Part shown: one piece after another, positions 1-8,469 of the stretch | How the letters are laid out: each line of letters opens with the position of its first letter | Numbering within the stretch: the first letter of the stretch is position 1 | Assembly (NCBI GenBank): GCA_900470775.1 | Contig: UCBZ01000034.1 | Span: 115,097 to 179,096 of the forward strand | DNA length: 64,000 bases | Direction: 5' to 3' | Source of the DNA: Hyphomicrobiales bacterium | GTDB lineage: Bacteria; Pseudomonadota; Alphaproteobacteria; Rhizobiales; Beijerinckiaceae | The notes under the pieces: generated by a model | The model's database searches: none | What the model was told of the DNA's origin: nothing | Seen by the model: the letters and a program-made list of their open reading frames with translations, nothing else | Position numbers and translations under genes: made by a program

Positions 1-350
1 ATGGCATCGACGCGGTGCTCGCTGGCCGCGAAGCCGTTTTCGGCAGGAAGGTCGCGCTTCCGCCAGTCGATTCGTCCTTCGATTTCGCGATCCCCGATGA
101 CGGCTCGCTGCCGCTCGACGGGGCGATGCCCTCGCTCATCGACCGGCGCGGCAAGCCGCGCGCGATGGCGACGATGGCCGATCTTGGCGCGAGATTGCGG
201 TCGCTCGTCCTCGCCCATCCCGAGCCGGATACGATCGCGAAGCTCTACGGCGAACTGGTCATCGACCGCCCCCCCGACATCGTGCAGGGCTCGGAGCTTT
301 GCTATCGGGCGGAAATCGAAACGCCGACGGGTCTGAAAGAGCTGTGCTAG
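1..350 (+). CDS. VOC (glyoxalase-like) family protein, 3' part only
   Basis: This is the C-terminal 115 residues of a gene whose start lies before the window; the reading frame begins at base 3 and ends with TAG at 348-350. The peptide (…AVFGRKVALPPVDSSFDF…, …GELVIDRPPDIVQGSELCYRAEIETPTG…) looks like the C-terminal half of a glyoxalase-like VOC protein, where the chain closes with a short beta-rich segment. The internal ATG at 15 is in frame but is unlikely to be the real start, because the family is normally about 200 residues or longer. The stop overlaps the stop of the convergent NADH pyrophosphatase gene inside a shared CTAG. The substrate cannot be inferred from this fragment. Confidence 0.6.
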   Translation, partial: GIDAVLAGREAVFGRKVALPPVDSSFDFAIPDDGSLPLDGAMPSLIDRRGKPRAMATMADLGARLRSLVLAHPEPDTIAKLYGELVIDRPPDIVQGSELCYRAEIETPTGLKELC

Positions 351-1303
351 ACCCGCTCGCCCTCGACCGCCCAGGCCTTGAGCAGCGTGTTGGCGATGGC
401 CAGATGCTGCGGGCTGGTGAAGCCCTCGGGATGGGTGCCTTCGAGCATCGCCAGCGCTTCGTCGCGGGTGAACCAGCGCCCGGCCTCGAGCTCGGTCATG
501 TCGAGCACGATCTCATCGTTGAGCGCTTCGCCGATGCAGCCGATCATCAGCGAACCCGGGAACGGCCAGGGCTGCGAGGCGATGTAGCGGACGGTGCCGA
601 CGCGCAGACCGGCTTCCTCGAAGCTTTCGCGGCGCACTGCGTCCTCGAAGGTCTCGCCGGGCTCGATGAAGCCGGCGATGCAGGAATACATCCCCGGGGC
701 GAAGCGGGCCTGCCGCGCCAGCAGACAGGTCTCGCCGCGCGTCACCAGCATGATCACGACCGGGTCGGTGCGCGGGAAGTGCTGGGCGCCGCAGGCGCTG
801 CATTCGCGCTTCCAGCCGGAGGCGCCGAGCGTCGTCGGGCTGCCGCACTGGGCGCAGAAGCGGTGGCGGGCGTGCCAGTCGAGCAGCGCCTTGCCCTCGC
901 CGAGCGGGCCGAGCTCATCCTCCGGCACGAGGCGCTTGAGCGCGACCGAGCGCAGATCGGTGACGAAGAGCTCCGGCCGTTCGCGCAGGGGCTCGACCTG
1001 TGCCCGGTCGAGCAGCCTCGCGAAGCGTGGTGTGCCGTCCGGCGCGAGGCCGAGGAAAGCCTCTTCGAGGCCGTCGCCGAGAAGCTGCGTCTCGCCATGG
1101 CTGAACCAGACCGAGAGAGCCTCGCCGTCGAGCCGCTTGAGGATCGGCGTCTCGCCGGCGACCACCGCGATCCGCGTATCCGACCGATGGCGCAGCGCCG
1201 ATACCGCGTCGGGCTCGTTGCGCAAATCCTCACGGCGATCGAGCCTGTTGACGGAAAAGCCCGTGAGGGCCGAGCGTTCGCGAGGGCGGGAGGCGTCGTT
1301 CAT
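347..1303 (-). CDS. nudC: NAD(+) diphosphatase / NADH pyrophosphatase (Nudix)
   Basis: This enzyme cleaves NAD(H) to NMN(H) plus AMP, and NudC-type proteins also remove NAD caps from RNA. The 318-residue protein has the full family architecture. An N-terminal domain is followed by a zinc ribbon with paired cysteines (CAQCGSP, then CSACGAQHFPR), and then by the Nudix box, GFIEPGETFEDAVRRE followed by SFEEAGLRVG, which has the expected G-x5-E-x7-REUxEExGU spacing. A downstream SQPWPFPGSLMIG stretch matches the SQPWPFPxS signature that marks NADH pyrophosphatases. The ATG at 1303 is the start. The gene is convergent with the VOC gene, sharing 4 bp, and lies about 80 bp downstream of mmsB without an obvious functional link. 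Confidence 0.93.
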   Translation of the reverse strand: MNDASRPRERSALTGFSVNRLDRREDLRNEPDAVSALRHRSDTRIAVVAGETPILKRLDGEALSVWFSHGETQLLGDGLEEAFLGLAPDGTPRFARLLDRAQVEPLRERPELFVTDLRSVALKRLVPEDELGPLGEGKALLDWHARHRFCAQCGSPTTLGASGWKRECSACGAQHFPRTDPVVIMLVTRGETCLLARQARFAPGMYSCIAGFIEPGETFEDAVRRESFEEAGLRVGTVRYIASQPWPFPGSLMIGCIGEALNDEIVLDMTELEAGRWFTRDEALAMLEGTHPEGFTSPQHLAIANTLLKAWAVEGERV

Positions 1304-1381
1304 GGCAACCGTCCTAAACCCGCTCTACGCCGTCATGCAAGGGCGCTTCACGAGGCACGCGCGCTTGACGCGGCACGACAC

Positions 1382-2269
1382 TTACGAAGCATCGCGCCCG
1401 CGTAGCAGATGGACGATGGCCGAGAAGTCCGCACCACCTTCGCCCCAGGCATTGTGGAGCCCGTAGAGCTGCGTTGCGGCCGCTCCGAGCGGCGTCGAGG
1501 CGCCCGCAGCCTGCGCCGCCTCCTGCGACAGCTTGAGGTCCTTCAGCATCAGCGCCGAGGCGAAGCCGGGCTTGTATTCGTTGTTGGCCGGCGAGGTCGG
1601 CACCGGGCCGGGCACCGGGCAATAGGTCGTCAGCGACCAGCACTGCCCCGAGGATGTCGAGGCGACGTCGTAGAGCGCCTGGTGCGACAGGCCGAGCTTC
1701 TCCGCCAGCACGAAGGCCTCCGACACGCCGATCATCGAGATGCCGAGGATCATGTTGTTGCAGATCTTGGCGGCCTGGCCGTTGCCGGCCGCGCCGCAAT
1801 GCACGATGCGCCGGCCCATCGTCTTGAGCACCGGTTCACCCAGCGCGAAAGCCTCATCCGAGCCGCCGACCATGAAGGTCAGCGTGCCGCCCTTGGCCCC
1901 GCCGGTGCCGCCCGAGACGGGCGCGTCGAGTGACAGGCAGCCATGCTGCCCAGCCATTGCATGCGCCTTGCGCGCGCTCTCGACGTCGATGGTAGAGGAA
2001 TCGATCAGCAGCGCCCCCTTTTTCACCGCAGGTAGAATGTCGGCCCAGACCGAGAGCACATGCTTGCCGGCCGGCAGCATGGTGACGACGATATCGGCAT
2101 CCGCCACGGCTTCCTTGCCGGAGCCGGCGATGCCGACGCCAAGCTCGGCCGCCGCATCCTTCGAGGCCTGCACGAGGTCGAAGGCACGGACCTCATGCCC
2201 CGCCTTGACGAGATTGGCGGCCATGGGCCCGCCCATATTGCCGAGGCCGATGAAGGCGATGCTGCTCAT
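1382..2269 (-). CDS. mmsB: 3-hydroxyisobutyrate dehydrogenase
   Basis: The product is an NAD-dependent beta-hydroxyacid dehydrogenase of valine catabolism, oxidising 3-hydroxyisobutyrate to methylmalonate semialdehyde. The 295-residue protein opens with the Rossmann signature (IAFIGLGNMGGPMAANL), has the substrate-binding loop (DAPVSGGTGGAKGGTLTFMVGG) and the catalytic-lysine segment (GAAGNGQAAKICNNM), all at usual family positions. The neighbours are an acyl-CoA dehydrogenase and mmsA on the same strand, which fits the mmsB assignment rather than a tartronate-semialdehyde or glyoxylate reductase. An intergenic hairpin lies between this gene and the upstream dehydrogenase, so transcription of mmsB may be partly uncoupled. 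Confidence 0.9.
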   Translation of the reverse strand: MSSIAFIGLGNMGGPMAANLVKAGHEVRAFDLVQASKDAAAELGVGIAGSGKEAVADADIVVTMLPAGKHVLSVWADILPAVKKGALLIDSSTIDVESARKAHAMAGQHGCLSLDAPVSGGTGGAKGGTLTFMVGGSDEAFALGEPVLKTMGRRIVHCGAAGNGQAAKICNNMILGISMIGVSEAFVLAEKLGLSHQALYDVASTSSGQCWSLTTYCPVPGPVPTSPANNEYKPGFASALMLKDLKLSQEAAQAAGASTPLGAAATQLYGLHNAWGEGGADFSAIVHLLRGRDAS

Positions 2270-2300
2270 GGTCCTGTCCTCTCGTCGCTCTTGGTGTCAT

Positions 2301-2328
2301 CCCGGGCTGCGCGAAGCGCAGACCCGGG
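2301..2328. repeat. Perfect GC-rich hairpin, short form of the CGTCATCCCGG repeat
   Basis: In the 113-bp gap between mmsB and the acyl-CoA dehydrogenase, CCCGGG-CTGCGC-gaa-GCGCAG-a-CCCGGG forms a nearly perfect stem. It is preceded by GTCATC, so it looks like half of the larger CGTCATCCCGG… palindromes found at 14952, 17991 and 50925. There is no T-run, so it is more likely a dispersed repeat than an intrinsic terminator. Confidence 0.7.
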
Positions 2329-2382
2329 ATCGTCATCAGAAAAAAGCATTCTCGTCCCGCGATCCCGGATCGCCCTTCGGCG

Positions 2383-3537
2383 TCAGTTCCCCTTCGCCCG
2401 GCCGACCAGCCCGCGCGCCACGATCATCCGCATCACCTCGTTGGTCCCCTCGAGGATCTGGTGGACGCGCAGGTCGCGGACGATCTTCTCGATGCCGTAA
2501 TCGGCGAGATAGCCGTAGCCGCCATGAATCTGCAGTGCCTGGTTGGCGACGGTGAAGCCGGTGTCGGTGGCGACGCGCTTGGCCATGGCGCAGAGTTTCG
2601 TGGCGTCGGGCGCCTTGGCGTCGAGCGAGGCGGCAGCTCGCCAGAGCAGGCTGCGGGCCGCTTCCAGTTCGGTCGCCATGTCGGCGAGCGTGAACTGCAG
2701 CGCCTGGAAATCGGCGATGCGCGAGCCGAAGGCCTTGCGCTCCTGGGCATAGGCGATCGACTTGTCGAGCGCGCCCTGCGCCCCGCCAAGCGAGCAGGCG
2801 CCGATATTGAGGCGCCCGCCATCGAGCCCGGCCATGGCGATCTTGAAGCCGATGCCCTCCGGCCCGAGCCGGTTGGCGACGGGCACGCGGCAGTTCTCGA
2901 AGATCACCGCCGCCGTCGGCTGGGCGTTCCAGCCCATCTTCTTCTCGTTGGCGCCAAACGAGAGACCGGGCGTGCCCTTCTCGACGACCAGGGTCGAGAT
3001 GCCCGATGGGCCGGCCTCGCCGGTGCGCACCATCACGACATAGATGTCGGAGACGCCGGCGCCCGAGATGAACTGCTTCTGCCCGTCGAGCACATAGTGG
3101 TCGCCATCCAGCACCGCCTTCGTCTTGAGGGCTGCCGCGTCGGAGCCCGCGCCGGGCTCGGTCAGGCAATAGCTCGCCAGATGCTCCATCGTGCAGAGCT
3201 TCGGCAGGAAGGTTTTGCGCTGCGCCTCGTCGCCATAGCGGTCGATCATCCAGGCGCACATGTTGTGGATCGAGATATAGGCGGATACCGTGGGACAACC
3301 GGTCGAGAGCGCCTCGAAGATCAGTGCCGCATCGAGCCGCGAGAGTCCCGAGCCGCCGACATCCTCGGCAATGTAGATGCCGCCCATGCCGAGGGCGGCG
3401 GCTGCGCGCATCTCCTCGACCGGGAAATGCTTCTCCTCGTCCCAGCGCATGGCGTTAGGCGCGAGCGTCTCCGCCGCAAAATCCTGGGCCATGTCGCGGA
3501 TCGCGATCTGGTCCTCGCTCAGGGAAAACAGGCTCAA
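2383..3537 (-). CDS. Acyl-CoA dehydrogenase, probably isobutyryl-CoA dehydrogenase
   Basis: This is a 384-residue FAD enzyme that introduces a 2,3 double bond into an acyl-CoA. The FAD and substrate signature [17 protein letters not shown] and the C-terminal signature [37 protein letters not shown] (given in part) are both intact, including the EGTNE motif. Its position between mmsB and mmsA suggests that it acts on isobutyryl-CoA in valine breakdown; a short branched-chain or short straight-chain substrate remains possible. The start appears to be TTG at 3537 ([10 protein letters not shown]), with an AAGGG sequence upstream, because no in-frame ATG gives a normal N-terminus. It lies 13 bp downstream of the small secreted-protein gene. 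Confidence 0.85.
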   Translation of the reverse strand: MSLFSLSEDQIAIRDMAQDFAAETLAPNAMRWDEEKHFPVEEMRAAAALGMGGIYIAEDVGGSGLSRLDAALIFEALSTGCPTVSAYISIHNMCAWMIDRYGDEAQRKTFLPKLCTMEHLASYCLTEPGAGSDAAALKTKAVLDGDHYVLDGQKQFISGAGVSDIYVVMVRTGEAGPSGISTLVVEKGTPGLSFGANEKKMGWNAQPTAAVIFENCRVPVANRLGPEGIGFKIAMAGLDGGRLNIGACSLGGAQGALDKSIAYAQERKAFGSRIADFQALQFTLADMATELEAARSLLWRAAASLDAKAPDATKLCAMAKRVATDTGFTVANQALQIHGGYGYLADYGIEKIVRDLRVHQILEGTNEVMRMIVARGLVGRAKGN

Positions 3538-3550
3538 GGCTGGCGCCCTT

Positions 3551-4090
3551 TCAAGGTTGACGCTGCTGGCGGGGCGCGGGCGGTCGCGCCGGCCGCCGTT
3601 CGGGGAAGGCTCCGTCGAACTGCGTCGCGCGCGCCCGGTGCGGCGAACGCGGCGAATCGATCGCGACGAAGTCCTCCGGCGTCGCTGCCTCCATCGGCTT
3701 GCCGATGAAGACCCGCGGCCCGCGGTCGGTCACGACCACGTCGCCATAGGACAGGCTGCCGGCATCCATGAAGGTCTCTACGGTGACCGGGGGCGGTGGG
3801 GGAGGCGGGAGACTCGCTTCGCGCTCGCGCCTCTGCCGGTTCTCCTCGATCACCTGTCGGACGCGCTCCCGGTTGCGCCGGCGCGTCTCCTCGACCCGGC
3901 TCTGCCGAAACGCCTGGCAATGGCGCTGCTGGTCTTCGTTCAGGGCCACGCCTTCGCCCGGCTCGGCGTCACAGAGGGCGTCGCCGGCTGGCAAGGTTTG
4001 ATAAGGCGCGGCCGGCTCCAACGCGGCCGCCTGCGCCGCTCCGGAGAGGAGCACGAGCGAGGATGCGATGATGCGCAGCGCTCGCCCCAT
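3551..4090 (-). CDS. Small secreted protein with GD[VI]VVT…EDF module
   Basis: I do not recognise this 179-residue protein as a named family. It has an N-terminal signal peptide ([23 protein letters not shown]), two cysteines near residues 40 and 58, an Arg/Glu-rich likely helical or coiled segment (about 63-92), a run of seven prolines (95-101), then a compact module at 112-144 ([17 protein letters not shown]… EDF) and a basic Pro/Arg-rich tail. The module aligns without gaps to residues 95-127 of the protein at 10770-11285. ATG at 4090 has a strong GGAGGAG just upstream. The gene sits inside the valine-catabolism row, 38 bp after mmsA and 13 bp before the acyl-CoA dehydrogenase, yet nothing in it suggests a metabolic role. 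Confidence 0.75.
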   Translation of the reverse strand: MGRALRIIASSLVLLSGAAQAAALEPAAPYQTLPAGDALCDAEPGEGVALNEDQQRHCQAFRQSRVEETRRRNRERVRQVIEENRQRREREASLPPPPPPPVTVETFMDAGSLSYGDVVVTDRGPRVFIGKPMEAATPEDFVAIDSPRSPHRARATQFDGAFPERRPARPPAPRQQRQP

Positions 4091-4128
4091 GCTCTCCTCC
4101 GCCGATCCAGGCCCCGGTGTCGCGGGCC

Positions 4129-5625
4129 TCAGCTCATCGTCGGGATGACGAAGCTCGCGCCATCCTTGATACCGCTCGGCCAGCGCGCCGTCACCGTCTT
4201 GGTCTTGGTGTAGAAGCGGATCGAGTCCGGGCCGTGCTGGTTGAGGTCACCGAAAGACGAGCGCTTCCAGCCGCCGAAGGTGTAATAGGCCAGCGGCACC
4301 GGGATCGGCACGTTGATGCCGACCATGCCGACCTGGACCTTCGAGGCGAAGTCGCGCGCCGCATCGCCGTCGCGGGTGAAGATCGCGGTGCCGTTGCCGT
4401 ATTCGTGGTCGTTGGTCAGCTTCAGCGCCTCGTCATAGCTCTCGGCGCGGACCACAGAGAGGACTGGCCCGAAGATCTCCTCCTTGTAGATGCGCATGTC
4501 CTTGGTGACGTTGTCGAACAGGCAGCCGCCGACATAGAAGCCATTCTCATAGCCCTGCATCTTGAAGTCGCGCCCGTCTACCGCCAGCGTCGCGCCTTCG
4601 GCGAGGCCGATATCGATATAGGAGCGGATCTTCTCCTCTGCCGCCTTGGTGACGACCGGGCCGTAATCGGCGGCCATGTCGGTCGAGGGGCCGATCTTCA
4701 GGCTCTCGACACGCGGGATCAGCCGCTTGACCAACTCATCGGCGGTGGCCTTGCCGACCGGCACCGCTACCGAGATCGCCATGCAGCGCTCGCCGGCCGA
4801 ACCGTAGCCGGCGCCGATCAGTGCATCGACGGCCTGGTCCATGTCGGCGTCGGGCATGATCACCATATGGTTCTTGGCGCCGCCGAAGCACTGCACGCGC
4901 TTACCATTGGCGCAGCCGCGCGCGTAGATGTACTCGGCGATCGGGGTCGAGCCGACGAAGCCGATCGCCTTGATGTCGGGATCGTCCAGGATCGCGTCGA
5001 CGGCCTCCTTGTCGCCGTTGACGACGTTGAGGATGCCGGGAGGGCCGCCGGCCTCGATGAAGAGCTCGGCGAGACGCATCGGCACGCCCGGGTCGCGCTC
5101 AGATGGCTTCAGGATGAAGGCGTTGCCGCAGGCGATCGCGGGGCCGAGCTTCCACAACGGAATCATCGCCGGGAAGTTGAACGGCGTGATGCCGGCGACG
5201 ACGCCGAGCGGCTGGCGCAGCGAATAGATGTCGATGCCGGGGCCGGCGCCGTCGGTGAACTCGCCCTTCATCAGGTTGGGCACGCCGAGCGAGAACTCGA
5301 CGACCTCGACGCCGCGCTGGATGTCGCCCTTGGCGTCAGGAATGGTCTTGCCATGCTCGCGAGCGAGCAATTCGGCCAGCTCGTCGTTGTTCTGTGCGAT
5401 CAGGTCGAGGAACTTCATCAGCACGCGGGCGCGGCGCTGCGGATTGACGGCGGCCCATTTCGTCTGGGCCTCGGCAGCGTTCTCGACGGCGGCACGCAGC
5501 TCGGCCGGGGAGGCCAGCGCGACCTTGCCGATCACCGTGCCGTCCATAGGCTGGTAGATGTCGGCGGTGCGGCCCGAGGTGCCCGCGACATGCTTGCCGC
5601 CGATGAAATGCCCAACCTGACGCAT
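4129..5625 (-). CDS. mmsA: Methylmalonate-semialdehyde dehydrogenase (CoA-acylating)
   Basis: This enzyme converts methylmalonate semialdehyde plus CoA and NAD to propionyl-CoA, the last oxidative step of valine degradation, and also serves inositol breakdown. The 498-residue sequence is a full-length aldehyde dehydrogenase with ITPFNFPAMIPLW, the GSTPIAEYIY NAD loop, and the catalytic cysteine in GSAGERCMAISVAVPVG, which is the typical MmsA context. The C-terminal GGWKRSSFGDLNQHGPDSIRFYTKTKTVTARW (given in part) is also characteristic. ATG at 5625 has a GGGGAGG ribosome site. It is the first gene of the valine row and is divergent from a LysR regulator. Confidence 0.95.
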   Translation of the reverse strand: MRQVGHFIGGKHVAGTSGRTADIYQPMDGTVIGKVALASPAELRAAVENAAEAQTKWAAVNPQRRARVLMKFLDLIAQNNDELAELLAREHGKTIPDAKGDIQRGVEVVEFSLGVPNLMKGEFTDGAGPGIDIYSLRQPLGVVAGITPFNFPAMIPLWKLGPAIACGNAFILKPSERDPGVPMRLAELFIEAGGPPGILNVVNGDKEAVDAILDDPDIKAIGFVGSTPIAEYIYARGCANGKRVQCFGGAKNHMVIMPDADMDQAVDALIGAGYGSAGERCMAISVAVPVGKATADELVKRLIPRVESLKIGPSTDMAADYGPVVTKAAEEKIRSYIDIGLAEGATLAVDGRDFKMQGYENGFYVGGCLFDNVTKDMRIYKEEIFGPVLSVVRAESYDEALKLTNDHEYGNGTAIFTRDGDAARDFASKVQVGMVGINVPIPVPLAYYTFGGWKRSSFGDLNQHGPDSIRFYTKTKTVTARWPSGIKDGASFVIPTMS

Positions 5626-5683
5626 CGCGTCCTCCCCTACGAATGGTGATGTCTCGAAACTCAGGGCACCCCTACCATTCTCG

Positions 5684-5728
5684 TTTGCGCACGGCTATAG
5701 CGACGTTGGATCAGGCGTCGTGCGGAAA
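5684..5728. promoter_or_regulatory. Inverted repeat between mmsA and its divergent LysR gene
   Basis: The 125-bp divergent region holds TTTgCGCACG (5684-5693) and CGTGCGgAAA (5719-5728), which are inverted copies separated by 25 bp. LysR-family proteins usually bind in such shared promoters, so this is a candidate operator. The wide spacing makes it weaker than the one at 18169. Confidence 0.3.
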
Positions 5729-5750
5729 CACAAATATCGGGGAGGGGCGC

Positions 5751-6674
5751 TTGGAGCGGTTCGACTGGGACGATCTGCGCTTCTTCCTGGCGGTCGCGCG
5801 CTCTGGCCGGCTGACGGCGGCCGCGCGCCGGCTCGGCGCCGACCACGCCACCGTCTCGCGGCGCATCACCTCGCTGGAGGATTCGCTCAAGGCCAAGCTC
5901 TTCGAGCGAAGGCCGCAGGGCTATACGCTGACAGCGCATGGCGAGAGGCTGCTGGCCCGGGCCGAGAGCATGGAGACCGACGCGCTGGCGATCCAGAGCG
6001 ACATCGGCGGCGCCGACATGGCGCTGGCCGGTACGGTCAGGATCGGCGCGCCGGACGGCTTCGGCACGATCTTCCTCGCGCCGCGCCTCGCCGGACTGGC
6101 GAGCGCTTATCCCGGCCTCGAGATCCAGCTCATCGCCATGCCGCGCCTGCTCTCGCTGTCGAAGCGCGAGGCCGATGTCGCGATCACGCTCGCCCCGCCC
6201 AAGGAAGGCAAGGTCGTGGCGCGCAAGCTGTCCGACTATCGCCTCGGCCTCTACGCCACGCAGGCCTATCTCGACTCGATGCCGAAGGTCGAAAAGCCGG
6301 AGGATCTCTTCTCCCACCGCATCGTCGGCTATATCGACGACCTGATCTTCACGCCCGAGCTCGACTACCTCGACGAGGTCGCGAAGGGCCTGCGGGCGCA
6401 GGTCCAGAGTTCGAGCGTCCTGGCGCAGATGAATGCGGTCGTCGGGGGCGCCGGCATCGGCGTGATCCACCATTTCATGGCGCAGGATGAGCCACGTCTC
6501 GTCCCCGTCCTGCCCGAGACGGTCTCGATCACGCGCTCATTCTGGCTCTTGGTGCATGCCGATCTGAAGGATGTCGCCCGCGTCCGCGCCATCGTCGATT
6601 TCGTCGTGCGCGAGGCCAAGTCCAGCCGCGCCCTGCTGATGGGCGAGGGGGCAGGCCTTAAAAACATGCCCTAA
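5751..6674 (+). CDS. LysR-family transcriptional regulator, divergent from mmsA
   Basis: This is a 307-residue LysR-type regulator. The N-terminal winged helix-turn-helix reads FLAVARSGRLTAAARRLGADHATVSRRITSLE, followed by an effector-binding domain containing RIGAPDGFGTIFLAPRLAGL and the usual domain II. I place the start at TTG 5751 because GGGGAGGGG lies directly before it and translation then begins LERFDWDDLRFF, as in this subfamily. The longer in-frame start at 5643 would add 36 residues with no resemblance to a LysR N-terminus. By position it probably controls the mmsA-led valine operon; the effector is unknown. Confidence 0.85.
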   Translation: MERFDWDDLRFFLAVARSGRLTAAARRLGADHATVSRRITSLEDSLKAKLFERRPQGYTLTAHGERLLARAESMETDALAIQSDIGGADMALAGTVRIGAPDGFGTIFLAPRLAGLASAYPGLEIQLIAMPRLLSLSKREADVAITLAPPKEGKVVARKLSDYRLGLYATQAYLDSMPKVEKPEDLFSHRIVGYIDDLIFTPELDYLDEVAKGLRAQVQSSSVLAQMNAVVGGAGIGVIHHFMAQDEPRLVPVLPETVSITRSFWLLVHADLKDVARVRAIVDFVVREAKSSRALLMGEGAGLKNMP

Positions 6675-6723
6675 GCGCTGAGGAAGGCGATGCGTCGCCG
6701 CGCGAGGCGGGCATGACGCCCCG

Positions 6724-8469
6724 TCAGATCCGCCAGGGCAGCACGTTCTGCGGCAGCCGCTTCGCCAGCAGGTCCAGCAGCAGCATCGCCACGAAGATGA
6801 CCGCCGAGGCGCTGATCGCGACGGCCGCCGCCTCGCCGGCGAGGCCGGCTTCCTTCAGCGAGAACAGCACGACGCCGAGCGTCTCGGTGCCCGAGGACCA
6901 CAGCAGCGCCGAGACCGTCAGCTCGTTGAAGGCGACGAGGAAGACCATCAGCGCGCTGACGGTCGCTGCCGGCGCCAGGATCGGCGCGACGATGAAGCGC
7001 AGCATCTGCCACAGCGTCACACCGTCGAGCCGCGCCGCCTCCTCGTGATGCGCCTCGATCTGCGCCATCGCCGCGACAGGCGCCTTCAGCGCCAGCGGCA
7101 GGAAGCGCGCGAGATAGGCGAACAGGATGATGAAGGGCGTGGCATAGATGCTGACGCCGAGCAGGGGCAGCGGCTTCAGGAACATCAGGATGCAGGCGAT
7201 GGAGAGCACCACGCCGGGCAGGGCGTAGGGCAGTTCGATGACGACCTCGACGACGCGCCGCAGCTTGCCCATGCGCCGCTCCAGCGCATAGGCGAAGGCG
7301 ACCGAAACCAGCGCCAGGATCAGCGCGGCGCTGCCGGCGAACAGGAAGGAGTTGCGGAAGGCGCGCACCGTCACGTCCTGCCGCAGCAGCACCTCGACGA
7401 ATTTGTCGAGCGTCAGGTTCTGCCAGTTCAGCGCGACGCCGAGCGCCGGCGTCAGCGCCTCGCCGAGCAGGGCGAGGAAAGGCAGGCCGAGCTTGACTGC
7501 CAGCAGCAGCCAGAGCCCGCCCGTGACCAGAGGGCGTGCCCGGCCGAGCTGCCAGAAGGGTTGCAGCGGCCGCTCGATCTCGACCTTGCCGCCGCCGCGC
7601 CGTGTCGCCAGCATGCCGGCGATGATGCCGAGCCCCGCCACCAGCGCGACCAGCACAGACAAAGCGGCAGCGTCGGGCAGACCGGCCGGCCCGAAGCTCG
7701 ACAGGCGCCGATAGATCAGCGTCGGCAGCGTGAGATAGTTCACGGGAAGCCCGAGCAGCGCCGGAATCCCGAAATTGCCGATGCCCGCGACGAAGGCGAG
7801 CAGCGCCGCTGCGATGATCTGCGGCCGCAGCACCGGCAGCAGGATGCGCGCCACGATGGTGCCGGGCCCGGCGCCTTCCATCTGCGCCGCCTCGATCAGG
7901 GATTGCGGCACGCTGCGCAGGCCGGTCCAGAGCGTGATCGCGACCAGCGGCGCGTGATGCAGCGCCATCACCAGCGCGATGCCGCCGCGCCCGAGCAGCG
8001 GGTTCGGCGTGCCGGGCTCCGGCGACAGGCCGAACAGCGAAAGGATCGGCGAATGCGGCGCGAACAGGCTCAGGAACGCCAGCGCCGCGACCTGCGGCGC
8101 GATCATCATCGAGAAGACGAGCGCGAACGCGATCGGTCGCTTGCCGCGCACATCCGTGACGCCGAGCATGATCGCGGCGGTGCCACCAATCAAAAGCGCG
8201 CCGATGGCCGAGAGCCCGGCAGTCTCGAAGGTGTGGAGCGTCGCGTTGATCGCAGCCCGGCTGCCGATTTCCGCAAGCGCAGCATCCGGCGCGAACTGCC
8301 AGCCCGGCGCGAAGGCCGCCGCCGCCAACCGCAAAAAGGGCAGGCCGCCGAGCAGCAGCGCGCAGGCCGCCACCAGAACCGGCAGGCCAAGGCCAGCCGG
8401 AAGGCTCAGGCCTCGCCAAAGCGGGCGAGGCCTGGTCTCCTGCCAGTCTGTATGGGCAGCCAGTGTCAC
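6724..8469 (-). CDS. ABC transporter permease, fused two-domain Fe(III) type
   Basis: This 581-residue integral membrane protein has about twelve hydrophobic segments arranged as two homologous binding-protein-dependent permease domains, as in FbpB/AfuB/SfuB iron importers. Each half carries an EAA-type loop contacting the ATPase, for example EAAQMEGAGPGTIVARILLPVLRP in the first half and EEAARLDGVTLWQMLRFIVAPILAP in the second (each cited in part). Translation starts at GTG 8469, overlapping the binding-protein stop by GTGA, so the two genes are translationally coupled. No ATP-binding subunit gene follows: the next gene downstream, the LysR gene, ends at 6674 on the other strand. Confidence 0.85.
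   Translation of the reverse strand: MTLAAHTDWQETRPRPLWRGLSLPAGLGLPVLVAACALLLGGLPFLRLAAAAFAPGWQFAPDAALAEIGSRAAINATLHTFETAGLSAIGALLIGGTAAIMLGVTDVRGKRPIAFALVFSMMIAPQVAALAFLSLFAPHSPILSLFGLSPEPGTPNPLLGRGGIALVMALHHAPLVAITLWTGLRSVPQSLIEAAQMEGAGPGTIVARILLPVLRPQIIAAALLAFVAGIGNFGIPALLGLPVNYLTLPTLIYRRLSSFGPAGLPDAAALSVLVALVAGLGIIAGMLATRRGGGKVEIERPLQPFWQLGRARPLVTGGLWLLLAVKLGLPFLALLGEALTPALGVALNWQNLTLDKFVEVLLRQDVTVRAFRNSFLFAGSAALILALVSVAFAYALERRMGKLRRVVEVVIELPYALPGVVLSIACILMFLKPLPLLGVSIYATPFIILFAYLARFLPLALKAPVAAMAQIEAHHEEAARLDGVTLWQMLRFIVAPILAPAATVSALMVFLVAFNELTVSALLWSSGTETLGVVLFSLKEAGLAGEAAAVAISASAVIFVAMLLLDLLAKRLPQNVLPWRI

Noticed and set aside
4117..5649. Long open frame on the plus strand opposite mmsA
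   Set aside because: It has repetitive Arg/Asp/Ala-rich composition with no domain and lies fully antisense to a clear enzyme; it is an effect of high GC.
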